A stretch of DNA of 64,000 bases from positions 1,426,001-1,490,000 of the forward strand of contig NZ_CP059055.1 of NCBI RefSeq assembly GCF_014058685.1, given 5' to 3'. A program made the position numbers and the translations under genes. Below are positions 18,759-28,490 of this stretch, piece after piece; within the stretch, counting starts at the first letter, position 1; each line of letters begins with the position of its first letter. The notes under the pieces are model-generated. The model worked only from the letters and a program-made list of their open reading frames with translations, had not been told where the DNA came from and did no database searches. This DNA is from Lactobacillus johnsonii (GTDB lineage: Bacteria; Bacillota; Bacilli; Lactobacillales; Lactobacillaceae).

Positions 18759-19922
18759 TTATTTAACTTGATATTGGCGGATATCATTACGAATACCAGC
18801 AAAATAATATCTACCAGTTTCTTCATCACTGATAAGTTCAACATTGTTTTCTGGATCTTCCAAACCTGCATAAAAGATTTCCTCATATTCGGCAACACTA
18901 AGCTTGCTTCGATTATCTAATAAAGCTTTATCTCCAACCTTATCAAGTTGTTTTTCATAGCCTTCAACTACATTTGCGGAATAAAATTCAGCCATTGCAC
19001 CTGAACCATAAGAAAATAGACCGACTAAGTCTCCAGCTTTTAACCTACCATTTTCAAGTAAACTAAGTAGACTCAAGTATAACGATCCAGTGTAAATATT
19101 ACCTACATTTGCATTCAATTCTTTAGCTGCAGTAAAGCTGTCCATTAACCGGGCATTTGTTTCTTCATCCGTTCCCTCAACAGCTAATCTATTTGCCTTT
19201 AATCCCATCTTAGTAAAAGGTAAGTGGTAGACAATAGCGGCAAAATCTTTTGTTTCAAGATTCTTTTGTTCTTTGTAAGCAGAAAAAGTATGTTTGAAAA
19301 AGTCTAAGTAAACCTGGGTAGAATACTTTCCATCTACCTTGGCTGTTTTAGAATAGTTAGGGCGCCAGAAATCATTGATATCCTCACTATAAGCACTATG
19401 GCCTTCATTTAATTCTAAAATTCTTGGATTACTAGAAATTAATAAACTAACACTTCCAGCTCCTTGAGTAACTTCACCAGCAGTATTAACCCCATAGCGA
19501 GCAATATCACTGCCGATAACAATAGCAGTTTGATCAGGATGAAGTCGTACAAAATCTTGGGCAATCATTAAGCCAGCCGTTAAGCCAAAACATGCTTCCT
19601 TAACTTCAAAAGCTCTCACAGTAGGATCTAACCCTAATGCCGATTTTACAAATAAAGAGCCAGATTTAGATTGATCCACACTACTTTCAGTACCAAAAAT
19701 CAAAAGTCCTACTTTTGATTTATCAATCTTATCGATATAGCGTAGAGTTGCATTAATTCCCATTGAAACTGCATCTTGAGTTGGATCTGCAACGCTCATT
19801 TTTTTCTGTCCAATCCCAATTAAAAATTTATTTGGATCTTGATTCCTAGCATGGGCTAAATCCACCATATCAACATACTTATTTGGAGTAAAATATCCAA
19901 TTTGATCAATTCCAACCTTCAT
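18759..19922 (-). CDS. mvaS: Hydroxymethylglutaryl-CoA synthase
   Basis: Condenses acetyl-CoA with acetoacetyl-CoA to HMG-CoA in the mevalonate route to isoprenoids. The catalytic cysteine is C111 in VKEACFGLTAG. The later GSLYLSLLSLLE and FSYGSGAMAEFYS segments are typical. It is 387 residues, as in other Gram-positive MvaS. It follows mvaA after one base and completes the thiolase-mvaA-mvaS operon. Confidence 0.97.
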   Translation of the reverse strand: MKVGIDQIGYFTPNKYVDMVDLAHARNQDPNKFLIGIGQKKMSVADPTQDAVSMGINATLRYIDKIDKSKVGLLIFGTESSVDQSKSGSLFVKSALGLDPTVRAFEVKEACFGLTAGLMIAQDFVRLHPDQTAIVIGSDIARYGVNTAGEVTQGAGSVSLLISSNPRILELNEGHSAYSEDINDFWRPNYSKTAKVDGKYSTQVYLDFFKHTFSAYKEQKNLETKDFAAIVYHLPFTKMGLKANRLAVEGTDEETNARLMDSFTAAKELNANVGNIYTGSLYLSLLSLLENGRLKAGDLVGLFSYGSGAMAEFYSANVVEGYEKQLDKVGDKALLDNRSKLSVAEYEEIFYAGLEDPENNVELISDEETGRYYFAGIRNDIRQYQVK

Positions 19923-19923
19923 C

Positions 19924-21159
19924 TTATTTTTGATCCTTTCTTATTTCGCTTAAAAATTCAAAAGCTGCTTCTTGAGTATATTTTTTACTTTCCTGCAATT
20001 TTTTTAAAACTATTGCTTTTTCACCTTCACTAGCTTTTAAGGTTGCTACTAAATTTCTCGCCTGCAATTTCATATGCCCAGCTTGAATTCCCTTAGTAGA
20101 AATTGCTAAAAGAGCTGAAAAGTTATTTGCTAAGCCAGTTGTCGCAATAACTTCTGCTAGTTGCTTGGCAGATATATTACCTAATAAACTAAAGCTTTGT
20201 TGAACGTCTCGACGAGCCTTAATTGAGCCACCTACTACACCGATTGCTAAGGGAACTGTTACAGTCCCCACTAGTCTATCTTCTTCAATTTTCCACTTAC
20301 TCAAAGATGTATAGGCACCATTTTTATTAGCCCAAACAGCAGTTGCTGCTTCAACTCCACGATAATCATTACCAGTTGCAACTAATACACTATCAATACC
20401 ATTCATAATTCCTTTATTATTAGTCACTGCCCGGTAAATATCAGTTTGTCCTATTTTACTCAATAAAGCTATCTTTTTAGCAACTTTTAATCCTCCTACA
20501 CTGTCAATTGAAAGACTTACTTTAGCACTAGTCAATTGCGTAGGATAATTAGACAAAATTGCATACAGAGTTTGTTCAATATCTGGCTGCTTCTCTAATT
20601 CATTTCCTAAAAATTCTAAAATAGCATTTGTTTTATTAGCTCCCATAGCTTCTGCTGGGTCAACCAAAACTCTAAGAAAAACTAAATTTTCTTTTTGAGA
20701 AGCTTCAATTTTACGAACTCCTCCACCATGCTTGACTAAGCTAACGAATTTTTTATTAGCTAAGCTAATTAATTGAGGAAATTCAGTAGTAAACTTAGTT
20801 AAATCAAAATTATCAGTTACCTCTAAAACAATTTGACCATATATTCCATTTCGTCTACTATCAGCTACTGCTCCACCATTTTGATTAAAAATTTTAGCTG
20901 CATGGTTTGCTGCTGCAACAACCGATGGTTCTTCTACGGCCATTGGTACTTGATAATCTTTCCCGTTAACTATTAACTTAGGAAGCACACCAAGAGGAAG
21001 ACGGACTTGACCAATTACATTTTCACTAAGTTTATCTAGTCTTTCCAAAGTTTCAGACTCAATCTCACTTAGTTTAATTCCTTTTTCAGTTAAAAAGACT
21101 CTTCTTTCCTCCGGTAACCATTGATAAAATTTCTTTTTAGATGATTCTTCTAATTTCAT
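19924..21159 (-). CDS. mvaA: Hydroxymethylglutaryl-CoA reductase (class II)
   Basis: Reduces HMG-CoA to mevalonate. Class II features include VEEPSVVAAANHAAK near the substrate site, DPAEAMGANKTNAILE, and the ATGNDYRGVEAA nucleotide-site segment. The start ATG at 21159 (MKLEESSKKKFYQ) has AAGGA eight bases upstream and overlaps the thiolase end by 23 bases; the frame is open further upstream but that part reads through the thiolase in another frame. The product has 411 residues. Confidence 0.95.
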   Translation of the reverse strand: MKLEESSKKKFYQWLPEERRVFLTEKGIKLSEIESETLERLDKLSENVIGQVRLPLGVLPKLIVNGKDYQVPMAVEEPSVVAAANHAAKIFNQNGGAVADSRRNGIYGQIVLEVTDNFDLTKFTTEFPQLISLANKKFVSLVKHGGGVRKIEASQKENLVFLRVLVDPAEAMGANKTNAILEFLGNELEKQPDIEQTLYAILSNYPTQLTSAKVSLSIDSVGGLKVAKKIALLSKIGQTDIYRAVTNNKGIMNGIDSVLVATGNDYRGVEAATAVWANKNGAYTSLSKWKIEEDRLVGTVTVPLAIGVVGGSIKARRDVQQSFSLLGNISAKQLAEVIATTGLANNFSALLAISTKGIQAGHMKLQARNLVATLKASEGEKAIVLKKLQESKKYTQEAAFEFLSEIRKDQK

Positions 21160-22303
21160 ATGCGATTCCTTGGCCACCGCCAATACATAGAGATACAATT
21201 GCTCTTCGACCATTAATTTTACGCAAACTGTTTACTGCACTCATTACTAAGCGCGTACCGGTTGCACCAAGCGGATGTCCTAAACTAATTGCTCCTCCAG
21301 CGATATTTAATTTTTCTTTTGGAATATTTAGATCACGGGCTACAGCATATGCTTGAGCTGCAAAGGCTTCATTAATTTCAATTAGATCATAATCCTCAAT
21401 TGTGCTATTAGTTTTTGTAAGTAATTTTTTAATAGCAAAATATGGTGCGTATCCCATATAAGCAGGATCACAGCCAATTTCTGCATAGGCACCCAAGTAT
21501 GCTAATGGAGTTAAATTTAATTCATCTAATTTTTGTTGATTAGATAATAACAACATACTTGCACCATCAGTTAACGGTGAAGAATTGCCAGCCGTAACTC
21601 GTCCATTTTCCTTAAATACAGGTTTTAATTGACCTAGGGCTTCTAAACTAGAATCTGGTCGAATGGTTTCATCATGATCAAGAACATGACCATCGAGTTC
21701 AATTGGTGCATACTCTTCCTTAAACCAGTCATTCTCCTGAGCTGCATAAGCCTTGGCATGAGAATCACGTGCAAATTCATCCATATCTTGACGCGTAATA
21801 TGGTATTTATCAGCTACATTCTCAGCTGTAATTCCCATCGGCTTTCTCGAATAAGCATCCCCAATTCCATCTATCATTAAGCTATCTTGATATGCTGGAT
21901 TTTCATCATGCTTTTTACTTTTATCAAGTAAAAGTGGTGCATTTGTCATACTTTCTGCCCCACCTACAATTGCAATTTGAGAATCTCCTAGGAGCATTTG
22001 ACCTTGAGCAAACCGTAATGCCTTTAAACTTGAACCACAAACGTCGTCTACGCTAGTACCCACTACAGATTCAGGTAAACCTGATTTTAAAGCTATTTGT
22101 CGAGCGACATTTTGACCTAGCCCAGCACTTAATACATTTCCCACCAAAATGCTATCTATTTTATCTTGTGGAACAATATTCTTTTTCAATAATCCCTTAA
22201 GTGCTAACACTCCTAGGTCAACAGCACTTTTATCCTTATAAAATCCACGATACTTACCAAAAGGAATTCGATTCATTCCTACTATATAAACATCCTGTAA
22301 CAC
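21137..22303 (-). CDS. Acetyl-CoA C-acetyltransferase (thiolase)
   Basis: Makes acetoacetyl-CoA from two acetyl-CoA, the first step toward HMG-CoA. The nucleophile Cys89 sits in DDVCGSSLKAL; the second catalytic set is GGAISLGHPLGATG (His) and SLCIGGGQG (Cys). The 388-residue length is standard. Starts at GTG after AGAGGTGG. First gene of the upper mevalonate operon; its link to mvaA and mvaS argues for a biosynthetic rather than degradative thiolase. Confidence 0.95.
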   Translation of the reverse strand: MLQDVYIVGMNRIPFGKYRGFYKDKSAVDLGVLALKGLLKKNIVPQDKIDSILVGNVLSAGLGQNVARQIALKSGLPESVVGTSVDDVCGSSLKALRFAQGQMLLGDSQIAIVGGAESMTNAPLLLDKSKKHDENPAYQDSLMIDGIGDAYSRKPMGITAENVADKYHITRQDMDEFARDSHAKAYAAQENDWFKEEYAPIELDGHVLDHDETIRPDSSLEALGQLKPVFKENGRVTAGNSSPLTDGASMLLLSNQQKLDELNLTPLAYLGAYAEIGCDPAYMGYAPYFAIKKLLTKTNSTIEDYDLIEINEAFAAQAYAVARDLNIPKEKLNIAGGAISLGHPLGATGTRLVMSAVNSLRKINGRRAIVSLCIGGGQGIAYEIRRII

Positions 22304-22396
22304 TCTTCCACCTCTTAATAAAAATTATTCTATTAACATGATAGCTCACGCCATGCATCAAATGTATAAAGTATAATTTTTTTAATCAATTCTAAA

Positions 22397-22428
22397 AAAA
22401 GATTGCTAAACAATCTTAGCAATCTTTT
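22397..22428 (-). terminator. Rho-independent terminator of the alpha/beta hydrolase gene
   Basis: AAAAGATTGCTAA (22397-22409) pairs with TTAGCAATCTTTT (22416-22428), with a T run on the minus strand. It overlaps the hydrolase stop codon. Confidence 0.88.
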
Positions 22429-23371
22429 ACATATACTTACTCAAAAAATTATTTACTTTCTCCTGATATTGAATCGGGTGAGTCGCAAATGATTTAGCAT
22501 GTTTAGCTCCGGGAACAACCCAAAGTTCTTTCGGACCATTTGCTGCCTTATAGTTTTGATAGACCATCTGTGTTGGTACAAAAGTATCTTTAGCACCATG
22601 AATAAACAATATTGGTCTTTTATTTTTAGCAACTTGTTTTACGCTACTAGCATCTTTTAAAAAGTAACCTGCTCTAATTCTAGTTATTCCACTTAAAACT
22701 TCAACTAAAGGAAAACGGGGAAAAGCCGGAAAATGATATAAGTCTTCTGCTTCGTGTTCTATCTCATCCTTAACATTAGTGTAGCCACAATCCTCAATAT
22801 AAGCTTTTACTTGTTTAGGCATTTTTAGTCCACTTGACATCATTGTTGTAGCACCACCCATACTTACACCAAAGATAGCAATCTGACTCTTATTTCTATT
22901 CCTTTTAATAACTTTCTCAGCCCATTTTTTAACATCTACTTTTTCACGCCAACCATACCCAATATAGTTTCCTTCACTTTGTCCATGACCACGTGCATCC
23001 GGTAATAGAACATTGTAGCCTAGTTTATGAAACATAGCAGCATAAGCTCCCATTGTATCTTTATTATTCATAAAACCGTGCAGGACAATAACTGTCTTTT
23101 TAGAATTATTTACTGGAATATAATTTGCATCTAACCTTAAATTATCATCTGCTGATTTCATAATCCACTTTTGTTTATGCACATTTTGATACCACTTTTT
23201 TTCCTTGTATAGTGGGTCAGTTTTAACTAGCTTAGTATCATTGTTAATAAAAGATTTATGTCCTGGAACAACAGCAACCTGATAGAAATATAGGCCTACA
23301 GCTAAAAAAATACCACAAACTGCTAAAATAGATATAATAGCTATTTTTATTTTTTTACTCTTCAGCTTCAT
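22427..23371 (-). CDS. Membrane-anchored alpha/beta hydrolase
   Basis: An N-terminal hydrophobic segment (about residues 9-29) anchors an alpha/beta-hydrolase domain that probably faces outward. LHGF (98-101) forms the oxyanion region, GVSMGG holds the nucleophile Ser170, and GAKDTFVP and GAKHAKSF supply the acid and the histidine. The 314-residue protein resembles the YqkD-like hydrolases of Firmicutes. The natural substrate (ester, lipid or peptide) cannot be told from sequence. Single-gene unit. Confidence 0.85.
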   Translation of the reverse strand: MKLKSKKIKIAIISILAVCGIFLAVGLYFYQVAVVPGHKSFINNDTKLVKTDPLYKEKKWYQNVHKQKWIMKSADDNLRLDANYIPVNNSKKTVIVLHGFMNNKDTMGAYAAMFHKLGYNVLLPDARGHGQSEGNYIGYGWREKVDVKKWAEKVIKRNRNKSQIAIFGVSMGGATTMMSSGLKMPKQVKAYIEDCGYTNVKDEIEHEAEDLYHFPAFPRFPLVEVLSGITRIRAGYFLKDASSVKQVAKNKRPILFIHGAKDTFVPTQMVYQNYKAANGPKELWVVPGAKHAKSFATHPIQYQEKVNNFLSKYM

Positions 23372-23445
23372 TAGAAGACCTCGGTTCTAAAATATAATCT
23401 ATACTATCTCTAAAAAATATAGAAATCAAGAGAGGATAAAGATCT

Positions 23446-23742
23446 ATGTATTTAGATGATTTCTTAATTTTAATTTCTGATCTCCATCCTAATTTTCAAT
23501 TTTTTTATCAAAATAAGAAAAATGGCGTAATTGATCCAATCAGTAAAGTCCAAATTGACGGAGATCGATGCCTTTTATATACAGGAGAAAATGCTAAAAC
23601 AATTGCTCAAATTAACCATTTACTGGGCAAATTAAAGTCTAACCATCTTCCTATCTATGTATGTACGAAGAATACAAACGAAAAAAACAAAATTTTTGGT
23701 ATCAAAATAAATTTAGTAAAGGGACAGGTTTATATTTTATAA
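23446..23742 (+). CDS. Protein of unknown function, 98 aa
   Basis: I do not recognise the family. A soluble 98-residue protein, starting MYLDDFLILISDLHPNFQFF and ending KINLVKGQVYIL, with a mixed alpha/beta pattern. AGAGGA precedes the ATG, and a perfect terminator follows 4 bases after the stop. Monocistronic and divergent from the hydrolase gene. Confidence 0.65.
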   Translation: MYLDDFLILISDLHPNFQFFYQNKKNGVIDPISKVQIDGDRCLLYTGENAKTIAQINHLLGKLKSNHLPIYVCTKNTNEKNKIFGIKINLVKGQVYIL

Positions 23743-23746
23743 GATA

Positions 23747-23785
23747 GCAAAAAAAGATGCAGAAACAATCTACATCTTTTTTTGC
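23747..23785. terminator. Bidirectional terminator
   Basis: Perfect 13-bp arms 23747-23759 and 23773-23785 with A/T runs inside the stem; serves the 98-aa gene and the convergent HAD gene. Confidence 0.85.
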
Positions 23786-23790
23786 TCATC

Positions 23791-24603
23791 CTAGTTTTTA
23801 TCTAAATATTCATTTAAAACTCTCAAAACTCCATTGTCATTATTGCTAGGAGCCAAATACTTTGCATGTTCTTTTGCAATAGCCATACCATTTTCCATTG
23901 CATAGCTATATTTTGCAAAATCTAGCATTGGAATATCATTACCACTATCACCAAAAGCAATTAAATCTTCACCAGTTAATCCAAAATAAGCCAGTAACTT
24001 TTTCAATCCAGTTGCCTTATTAATTCCATGTTTAACAGCATCAATAGCTACTGGATTTGAAGCAAAAGTAGTCACAATATTCCCATATTGCTCATTAAAT
24101 TTTTTCTCAATCTCTCCAGCTATTTTACTATCATGATGAAAAGTCAATTCAATAAAGGTATCATCAGGTAACTCTTCCCAATCACTGATCTCTACACTTT
24201 CTTTAGCGAAGTACTGCAAAAATTCCTTATCTTTTGCTGGTGCTTCAGTTCCAATATATGCTGTCTCCCTGCCATAGGCCATTGTCGCCATACTTCCATA
24301 GGTATGATGGACAAAATTAACTAAATCAATGGTCTGCTTTTTAGTTAATCCTTCAACAGCCACTTCTTTTCCTTCAACAATTAGTCGAGAACCATTGGCA
24401 GTCACGAAATCTACGCGATCAATAAATTCAGAAAAGTCATTTTTTAAACGAGCAAATGGACGACCACTAGCTACAATAAATTGAATATTATGTTTTTCTA
24501 ATTTATTTAAAACTTGAGCAAACAAATCATGGTCATAGCTTCTTTGGTCGTTTAAAAATGTTCCATCCATATCAACCGCAACAGCTTTAAAAGGAATAGT
24601 CAT
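23791..24603 (-). CDS. Cof-type HAD-superfamily phosphatase
   Basis: Haloacid-dehalogenase hydrolase of subfamily IIB. Motif I is AVDMDGTFLND with the Asp nucleophile at residue 10, motif II is VASGRP, and motifs III/IV are KATGLKKLL and IAFGDSGNDIPML. Cof-type enzymes dephosphorylate sugar phosphates, pyridoxal phosphate or flavin precursors; the substrate here is open. The protein has 270 residues. Good AAGGAG site. It follows the MFS gene by 13 bases, likely one operon. Confidence 0.9.
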   Translation of the reverse strand: MTIPFKAVAVDMDGTFLNDQRSYDHDLFAQVLNKLEKHNIQFIVASGRPFARLKNDFSEFIDRVDFVTANGSRLIVEGKEVAVEGLTKKQTIDLVNFVHHTYGSMATMAYGRETAYIGTEAPAKDKEFLQYFAKESVEISDWEELPDDTFIELTFHHDSKIAGEIEKKFNEQYGNIVTTFASNPVAIDAVKHGINKATGLKKLLAYFGLTGEDLIAFGDSGNDIPMLDFAKYSYAMENGMAIAKEHAKYLAPSNNDNGVLRVLNEYLDKN

Positions 24604-24616
24604 ATTCTTCTCCTTA

Positions 24617-25801
24617 CTAACGGTGATTTAAGGCACCATTTAATTTCTTACGATATATAAAGTAAATAATTAAAATAATTGGCACAATAACCAATAAAAC
24701 TGGGTAAAAGTAATCTGGAGCTAGATTTTGAGCAGTCACACCACCGATCATTGGACCAGCTGCCATTCCTATATCAAGGCCCAAATAAAAAGTCGAACTA
24801 GCTAACCCTTGTTCTTCAATTGGAGCTAACATCAAAGCGGTAGACTGATTCACAGAGTAAATAACCCCATATCCAATCGAAAGCATAATTGCAGCTAATC
24901 CCATTAACCAGTTATTGACCATAAAAGTAGCAATAATTAAAAATAAAATCATCGCAACTAAACTTAGCCAGAACCAAAAGCCAAAGCGAATTAAATCAAA
25001 ATACTTTTTTAAACCAATTCTAATTAATAATAAGGCGATCGCATAAATTACAAAAAAATAACCTACAGCAATTGAAAAATGCTGTCTTTCAACATACACT
25101 ACAATGTCGGCTTGTGTAATAAAATATGGAATTGCAAAAAAAGTAGTTAATAACGCTACGGGAATAGCATCTTTTTGAATGATTTTTATTTTTTTATTAT
25201 TAGTAATTTTAGGCTTAGCATGGTTTCCAACAAATTGAATAGAAACAATCATTAATAGTGCTGCAAGTACAGCGAGCCAAAGAGCTGACTTATAGCCAAT
25301 TATTTTATACAAGTTAATAGCTAAAGCTGGTGCAAGAGCCATGGCTAAAGCATTCATCAAGCCATAAAATCCCATTGCTTCTCCAACATGACTCCGAGGA
25401 ACCAGAAATGCTAACCAGGTAGTCATACAAACTGTTGCGAGCACAAAACCAGTACCATTAATTAACCTAAAAATTAAGAGCCAATTTCCTGATGGAGAGA
25501 AACAATAACCTGCCACCCCAATTAAAATTAATACTCCTCCAATAAAGGACAAACTATACTTTGAAAAACGGTCAGTTAAATTACCAGCGACCGGTCTTAA
25601 GAACATTGAAACTACACTCATAATCCCTGTTATCACACCGGCAAATACCGCACTAGCACCTAAACTGATTGCATAGCCATTAATCAAGGGTGTTACAAAC
25701 ATTACTGAGAACATAAAAAAGAAAGACGCGGCCATAACCAGAATAACGTCTTTAGTATAAATTGATTGCTTCTGTTTCAATTTTTTACTCCTATCTAGCA
25801 T
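24617..25801 (-). CDS. Major facilitator superfamily transporter
   Basis: Twelve-helix secondary transporter of about 394 residues. The cytoplasmic loop 2-3 motif appears as GNLTDRFSKYSL. Loop 8-9 is short and the protein ends in a basic tail (YRKKLNGALNHR). Substrate not identifiable; drug or metabolite efflux is the usual guess for this branch. Start is uncertain: I chose ATG 25801 (MLDRSKK); a frame-compatible ATG lies at 25822, and neither has a strong ribosome site. Confidence 0.8.
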   Translation of the reverse strand: MLDRSKKLKQKQSIYTKDVILVMAASFFFMFSVMFVTPLINGYAISLGASAVFAGVITGIMSVVSMFLRPVAGNLTDRFSKYSLSFIGGVLILIGVAGYCFSPSGNWLLIFRLINGTGFVLATVCMTTWLAFLVPRSHVGEAMGFYGLMNALAMALAPALAINLYKIIGYKSALWLAVLAALLMIVSIQFVGNHAKPKITNNKKIKIIQKDAIPVALLTTFFAIPYFITQADIVVYVERQHFSIAVGYFFVIYAIALLLIRIGLKKYFDLIRFGFWFWLSLVAMILFLIIATFMVNNWLMGLAAIMLSIGYGVIYSVNQSTALMLAPIEEQGLASSTFYLGLDIGMAAGPMIGGVTAQNLAPDYFYPVLLVIVPIILIIYFIYRKKLNGALNHR

Positions 25802-25834
25802 TATCACTTTTAACTTTATCATACTTTGAGTTTA

Positions 25835-25868
25835 AGCAAAAAAGCCAGTTGAATAAATCAACTGGCTT
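25835..25868 (-). terminator. Rho-independent terminator of glnA
   Basis: AAGCCAGTTGA (25842-25852) pairs with TCAACTGGCTT (25858-25868), with a minus-strand T run; it separates glnA from the MFS gene. Confidence 0.88.
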
Positions 25869-25887
25869 ATTAGTTTATATTACTTAA

Positions 25888-27225
25888 TTAATACCCCATG
25901 TAACGGTCTCTTTCCCAATCAGAAACTGATTGAGTGTACTTAGACCATTCAAGGTTCTTAGAATCAATAAAGCTTTGAGTCAAGTGTTCACCTAAAGCTT
26001 CTTGAATTAGTGGGTCAGCCTTAAAAGCTTTTACAGCATTATGCAAAGTAGATGGAAGTGGTTTAATGCCTCGCTTAGCTCTTTCTTCTTCAGACATTTC
26101 AAAAACATTAGAAGTAATAGGAGCCATTGGCTTCTTAGCCTCTTTAATACCATTTAGTCCAGCAGTTAAACAAGCTGCAAGGAGAAGATATGGATTAGCA
26201 GTTGGATCAGCTGAACGCATTTCTAGACGAGTGTTAATTTCTTCAGCATCTGGAATACGAACAAGTGGTGAACGGTTCTTAGAAGCCCAGGAAATATAAA
26301 CAGGAGCCTCAAAACCAGGAATTAGACGTTTATATGAGTTAACAGTTGGATTACCAATTGCTGTAATTGCACGGGCATGTTCCAAAATTCCATTTAAGAA
26401 ATAGAGAGCTGTATCTGATAAGTGGAATTCACCATCTTTATCATAGAATACGTTTTTACCATCTTTAAATAAAGACATATTAGTGTGCATTCCGTTTCCA
26501 GCTTGACCTTCTACAGGCTTAGCCATAAATGTAGCATACAAACCATGCTTTCTTGCTACTTCACGAACAACCATCTTAAATGTTTGAACACGGTCAGCAG
26601 TAGTTAAAGCATCATCAAATCTAAAGTCAATTTCTTGTTGACCATCACCTACTTCGTGGTGAGCAGCTTCAACTTCAAAACCAATACTTTCTAAAGTTTC
26701 AACAATATCACGCCGACATCTTGCACCAGCATCGTCAGAAGTCATATCAAAGTATGAAGCATGATCAGGAACTTCAGTAGTCCAGTTACCATCCTCACCT
26801 AACTTAAATAAATGAAATTCTGCTTCAAAACCAATATCAAAATCAGTAAAGCCCATTTCTTTCATTTCTTTAAGAACACGCTTCAAGTTGTTTCTTGGAT
26901 CACCTTCAAAAGGTTCACCATTTGTCTTGTGAACTGAACATACTAAACGACCGATCTTTCCACCCTTTTCATCTCCCCAAGGCAAAACTGCCCAAGTAGA
27001 AAAGTCTGGGTATAAAACCATGTCACTTTCCTCTAGACGAACAAAGCCATTAATTGAAGAACCGTCAAAACGAATATCATTAGTTAAAACTTTATCTAAT
27101 TGGCTAGTTGGAACTTCGACGGCTTTAGATGTTCCGTTAATATCGGTAAAGGCTAATCTTAGAAAACGAACATCGTTATCTTTAACACTTTTTTTAATAT
27201 CTTCTGCAGTAATAGTTTTACTCAT
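25888..27225 (-). CDS. glnA: Glutamine synthetase, type I
   Basis: ATP-dependent synthesis of glutamine from glutamate and ammonia; dodecameric cytosolic enzyme. [54 protein letters not shown] and [11 protein letters not shown] are GS signatures. At 445 residues it is the GSI-alpha form, regulated by feedback and without adenylylation. ATG 27225 follows AGGTG; a GTG nine bases earlier is less likely. No glnR gene lies upstream, unusual for Firmicutes. Confidence 0.97.
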   Translation of the reverse strand: MSKTITAEDIKKSVKDNDVRFLRLAFTDINGTSKAVEVPTSQLDKVLTNDIRFDGSSINGFVRLEESDMVLYPDFSTWAVLPWGDEKGGKIGRLVCSVHKTNGEPFEGDPRNNLKRVLKEMKEMGFTDFDIGFEAEFHLFKLGEDGNWTTEVPDHASYFDMTSDDAGARCRRDIVETLESIGFEVEAAHHEVGDGQQEIDFRFDDALTTADRVQTFKMVVREVARKHGLYATFMAKPVEGQAGNGMHTNMSLFKDGKNVFYDKDGEFHLSDTALYFLNGILEHARAITAIGNPTVNSYKRLIPGFEAPVYISWASKNRSPLVRIPDAEEINTRLEMRSADPTANPYLLLAACLTAGLNGIKEAKKPMAPITSNVFEMSEEERAKRGIKPLPSTLHNAVKAFKADPLIQEALGEHLTQSFIDSKNLEWSKYTQSVSDWERDRYMGY

Positions 27226-27248
27226 TGTACACACCTATTCTAAAGAAC

Positions 27249-27278
27249 TATAGTCCAATATTATAATTGGTATAGTCC
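27249..27278. repeat. Direct octamer repeat and nested inverted repeat in the glnA leader
   Basis: TATAGTCC occurs at 27249-27256 and 27271-27278, 22 bp apart, flanking CCAAT...ATTGG. It lies between the predicted glnA transcription start and the coding start. Possible operator; function unknown. Confidence 0.45.
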
Positions 27279-27318
27279 TTAAAAATCTATTCACTACTTG
27301 TGCTTATGCACATTGAAT

Positions 27319-27347
27319 ACAATAGCAGACCAAATTGGTCTCGTCAA
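27319..27347 (-). promoter_or_regulatory. glnA: glnA promoter with palindrome in the spacer
   Basis: Minus-strand TTGACG (27342-27347) and TATTGT (27319-27324) are 17 bp apart. The spacer is almost entirely a 7-bp inverted repeat with a one-base centre, AGACCAA-N-TTGGTCT (27327-27341). A repressor bound there would block RNA polymerase. A second inverted repeat TGTGC-N4-GCACA lies just downstream (27299-27312). Confidence 0.65.
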
Positions 27348-27429
27348 TAAATATTAATATTTCTTTAGCTATATTTTAAACTAATTGTTATAAAGAATAC
27401 TAATAATACACTATTATAACCATAATTTT

Positions 27430-28350
27430 TTATTTGTTTAAAAATTCATTTATTTTTCTAAGAGCCTTTTCAGATACTTTTTCATCTTGCAAAGGATCAA
27501 GCCAAACAACAGGTAATTGGTGTTTGAAATATGTCAATTGACGTTTAGCATACTTTCGAGAAGCTTGTTTCAGCTTGTTCACACATTCATCTAAAGTCTT
27601 TTCTCCAGAAAAATATGGAAAGAATTCTTTATATCCAATAGCTTGAATTACTTGATGTTCACGAGACCTATTTTCATAAACGAACTTTGCTTCTTGTAGT
27701 AACCCATGCTCCATCATTTTATCTACGCGCATATTTATTCTCTGATAGACTTCTTCTCGATCACTATTTAATCCAAGAATTAAAGCATCATATCGCGGAT
27801 TAATCTTTTGTTGTTGTTCACTAAACAATTTACCGGTTCTACTAATTACTGTTAATGCTCTAAGACTACGACGACTATTTTGCGGCGCTATTTTTTCTGC
27901 TGCAGCTGGATCTTTCGCTTGAAGAAGATCCCACAACTTATTTTCTCCATTTTCTTTTAAATATTCTTCCCATTGTGGATCAACGCTTGTTTGATACTCC
28001 CCTGGTTCACCAAGTTGAAGCTGGTTGACCAAGGCATTAATATAAAATCCGGTTCCCCCCACAACTAATGGAATGGCTCCATCAGCAACAATTTTATCTA
28101 CTGCTTTGGTACCTTCAGCAACAAAATCTTTAACAGAATATTCTTCAAAAATTGAACGTTGATTAATTAAATAGTGTTTTACTCGTTTTAGTTCTTCATC
28201 TGTTGGCTTAGCGGTACCGATACTTACCTCTTGATAGATTTGCATTGAATCACCAGAAATAATTTCTGCATTAATTTTTGGAGCTAAATCTAACGCTAGG
28301 TCTGTTTTTCCGATCCCGGTTGGGCCAATTAGTACAATAATTTTTTGCAT
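27430..28350 (-). CDS. miaA: tRNA dimethylallyltransferase
   Basis: Adds the isopentenyl group from DMAPP to A37 of tRNAs reading UNN codons. MQKIIVLIGPTGIGKTDLA has the P-loop, followed by EIISGDSMQIYQ, VGGTGFYINAL and ASRKYAKRQLTYFKH. The product is 306 residues from ATG 28350, which has an AGAGGA site; the open frame upstream runs antisense to the DUF3042 gene. Its substrate DMAPP derives from the mevalonate pathway whose upper genes are also in this window. Confidence 0.96.
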   Translation of the reverse strand: MQKIIVLIGPTGIGKTDLALDLAPKINAEIISGDSMQIYQEVSIGTAKPTDEELKRVKHYLINQRSIFEEYSVKDFVAEGTKAVDKIVADGAIPLVVGGTGFYINALVNQLQLGEPGEYQTSVDPQWEEYLKENGENKLWDLLQAKDPAAAEKIAPQNSRRSLRALTVISRTGKLFSEQQQKINPRYDALILGLNSDREEVYQRINMRVDKMMEHGLLQEAKFVYENRSREHQVIQAIGYKEFFPYFSGEKTLDECVNKLKQASRKYAKRQLTYFKHQLPVVWLDPLQDEKVSEKALRKINEFLNK

Positions 28351-28490
28351 ATAAAATCCTCTTATTTTCTTGGTATCAATTCTAACAAAAATCTTCTTTT
28401 TCTTCAGAGTTAATATAGCAAAAGGCTTTATTGAATTAAGAATTATTGCTAAAATTTGAGGTGATAAATAATTTCTAGGGAGGCATTTAT

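Noticed and set aside
18660..18920. Plus-strand frame crossing the mvaS end
   Set aside because: Hydrophobic shadow of mvaS, no ribosome site and no family resemblance.
27361..27425. GlnR/TnrA box upstream of glnA
   Set aside because: GTTATAA...TTATAAC repeat exists but its spacing does not fit TGTNA-N7-TNACA.
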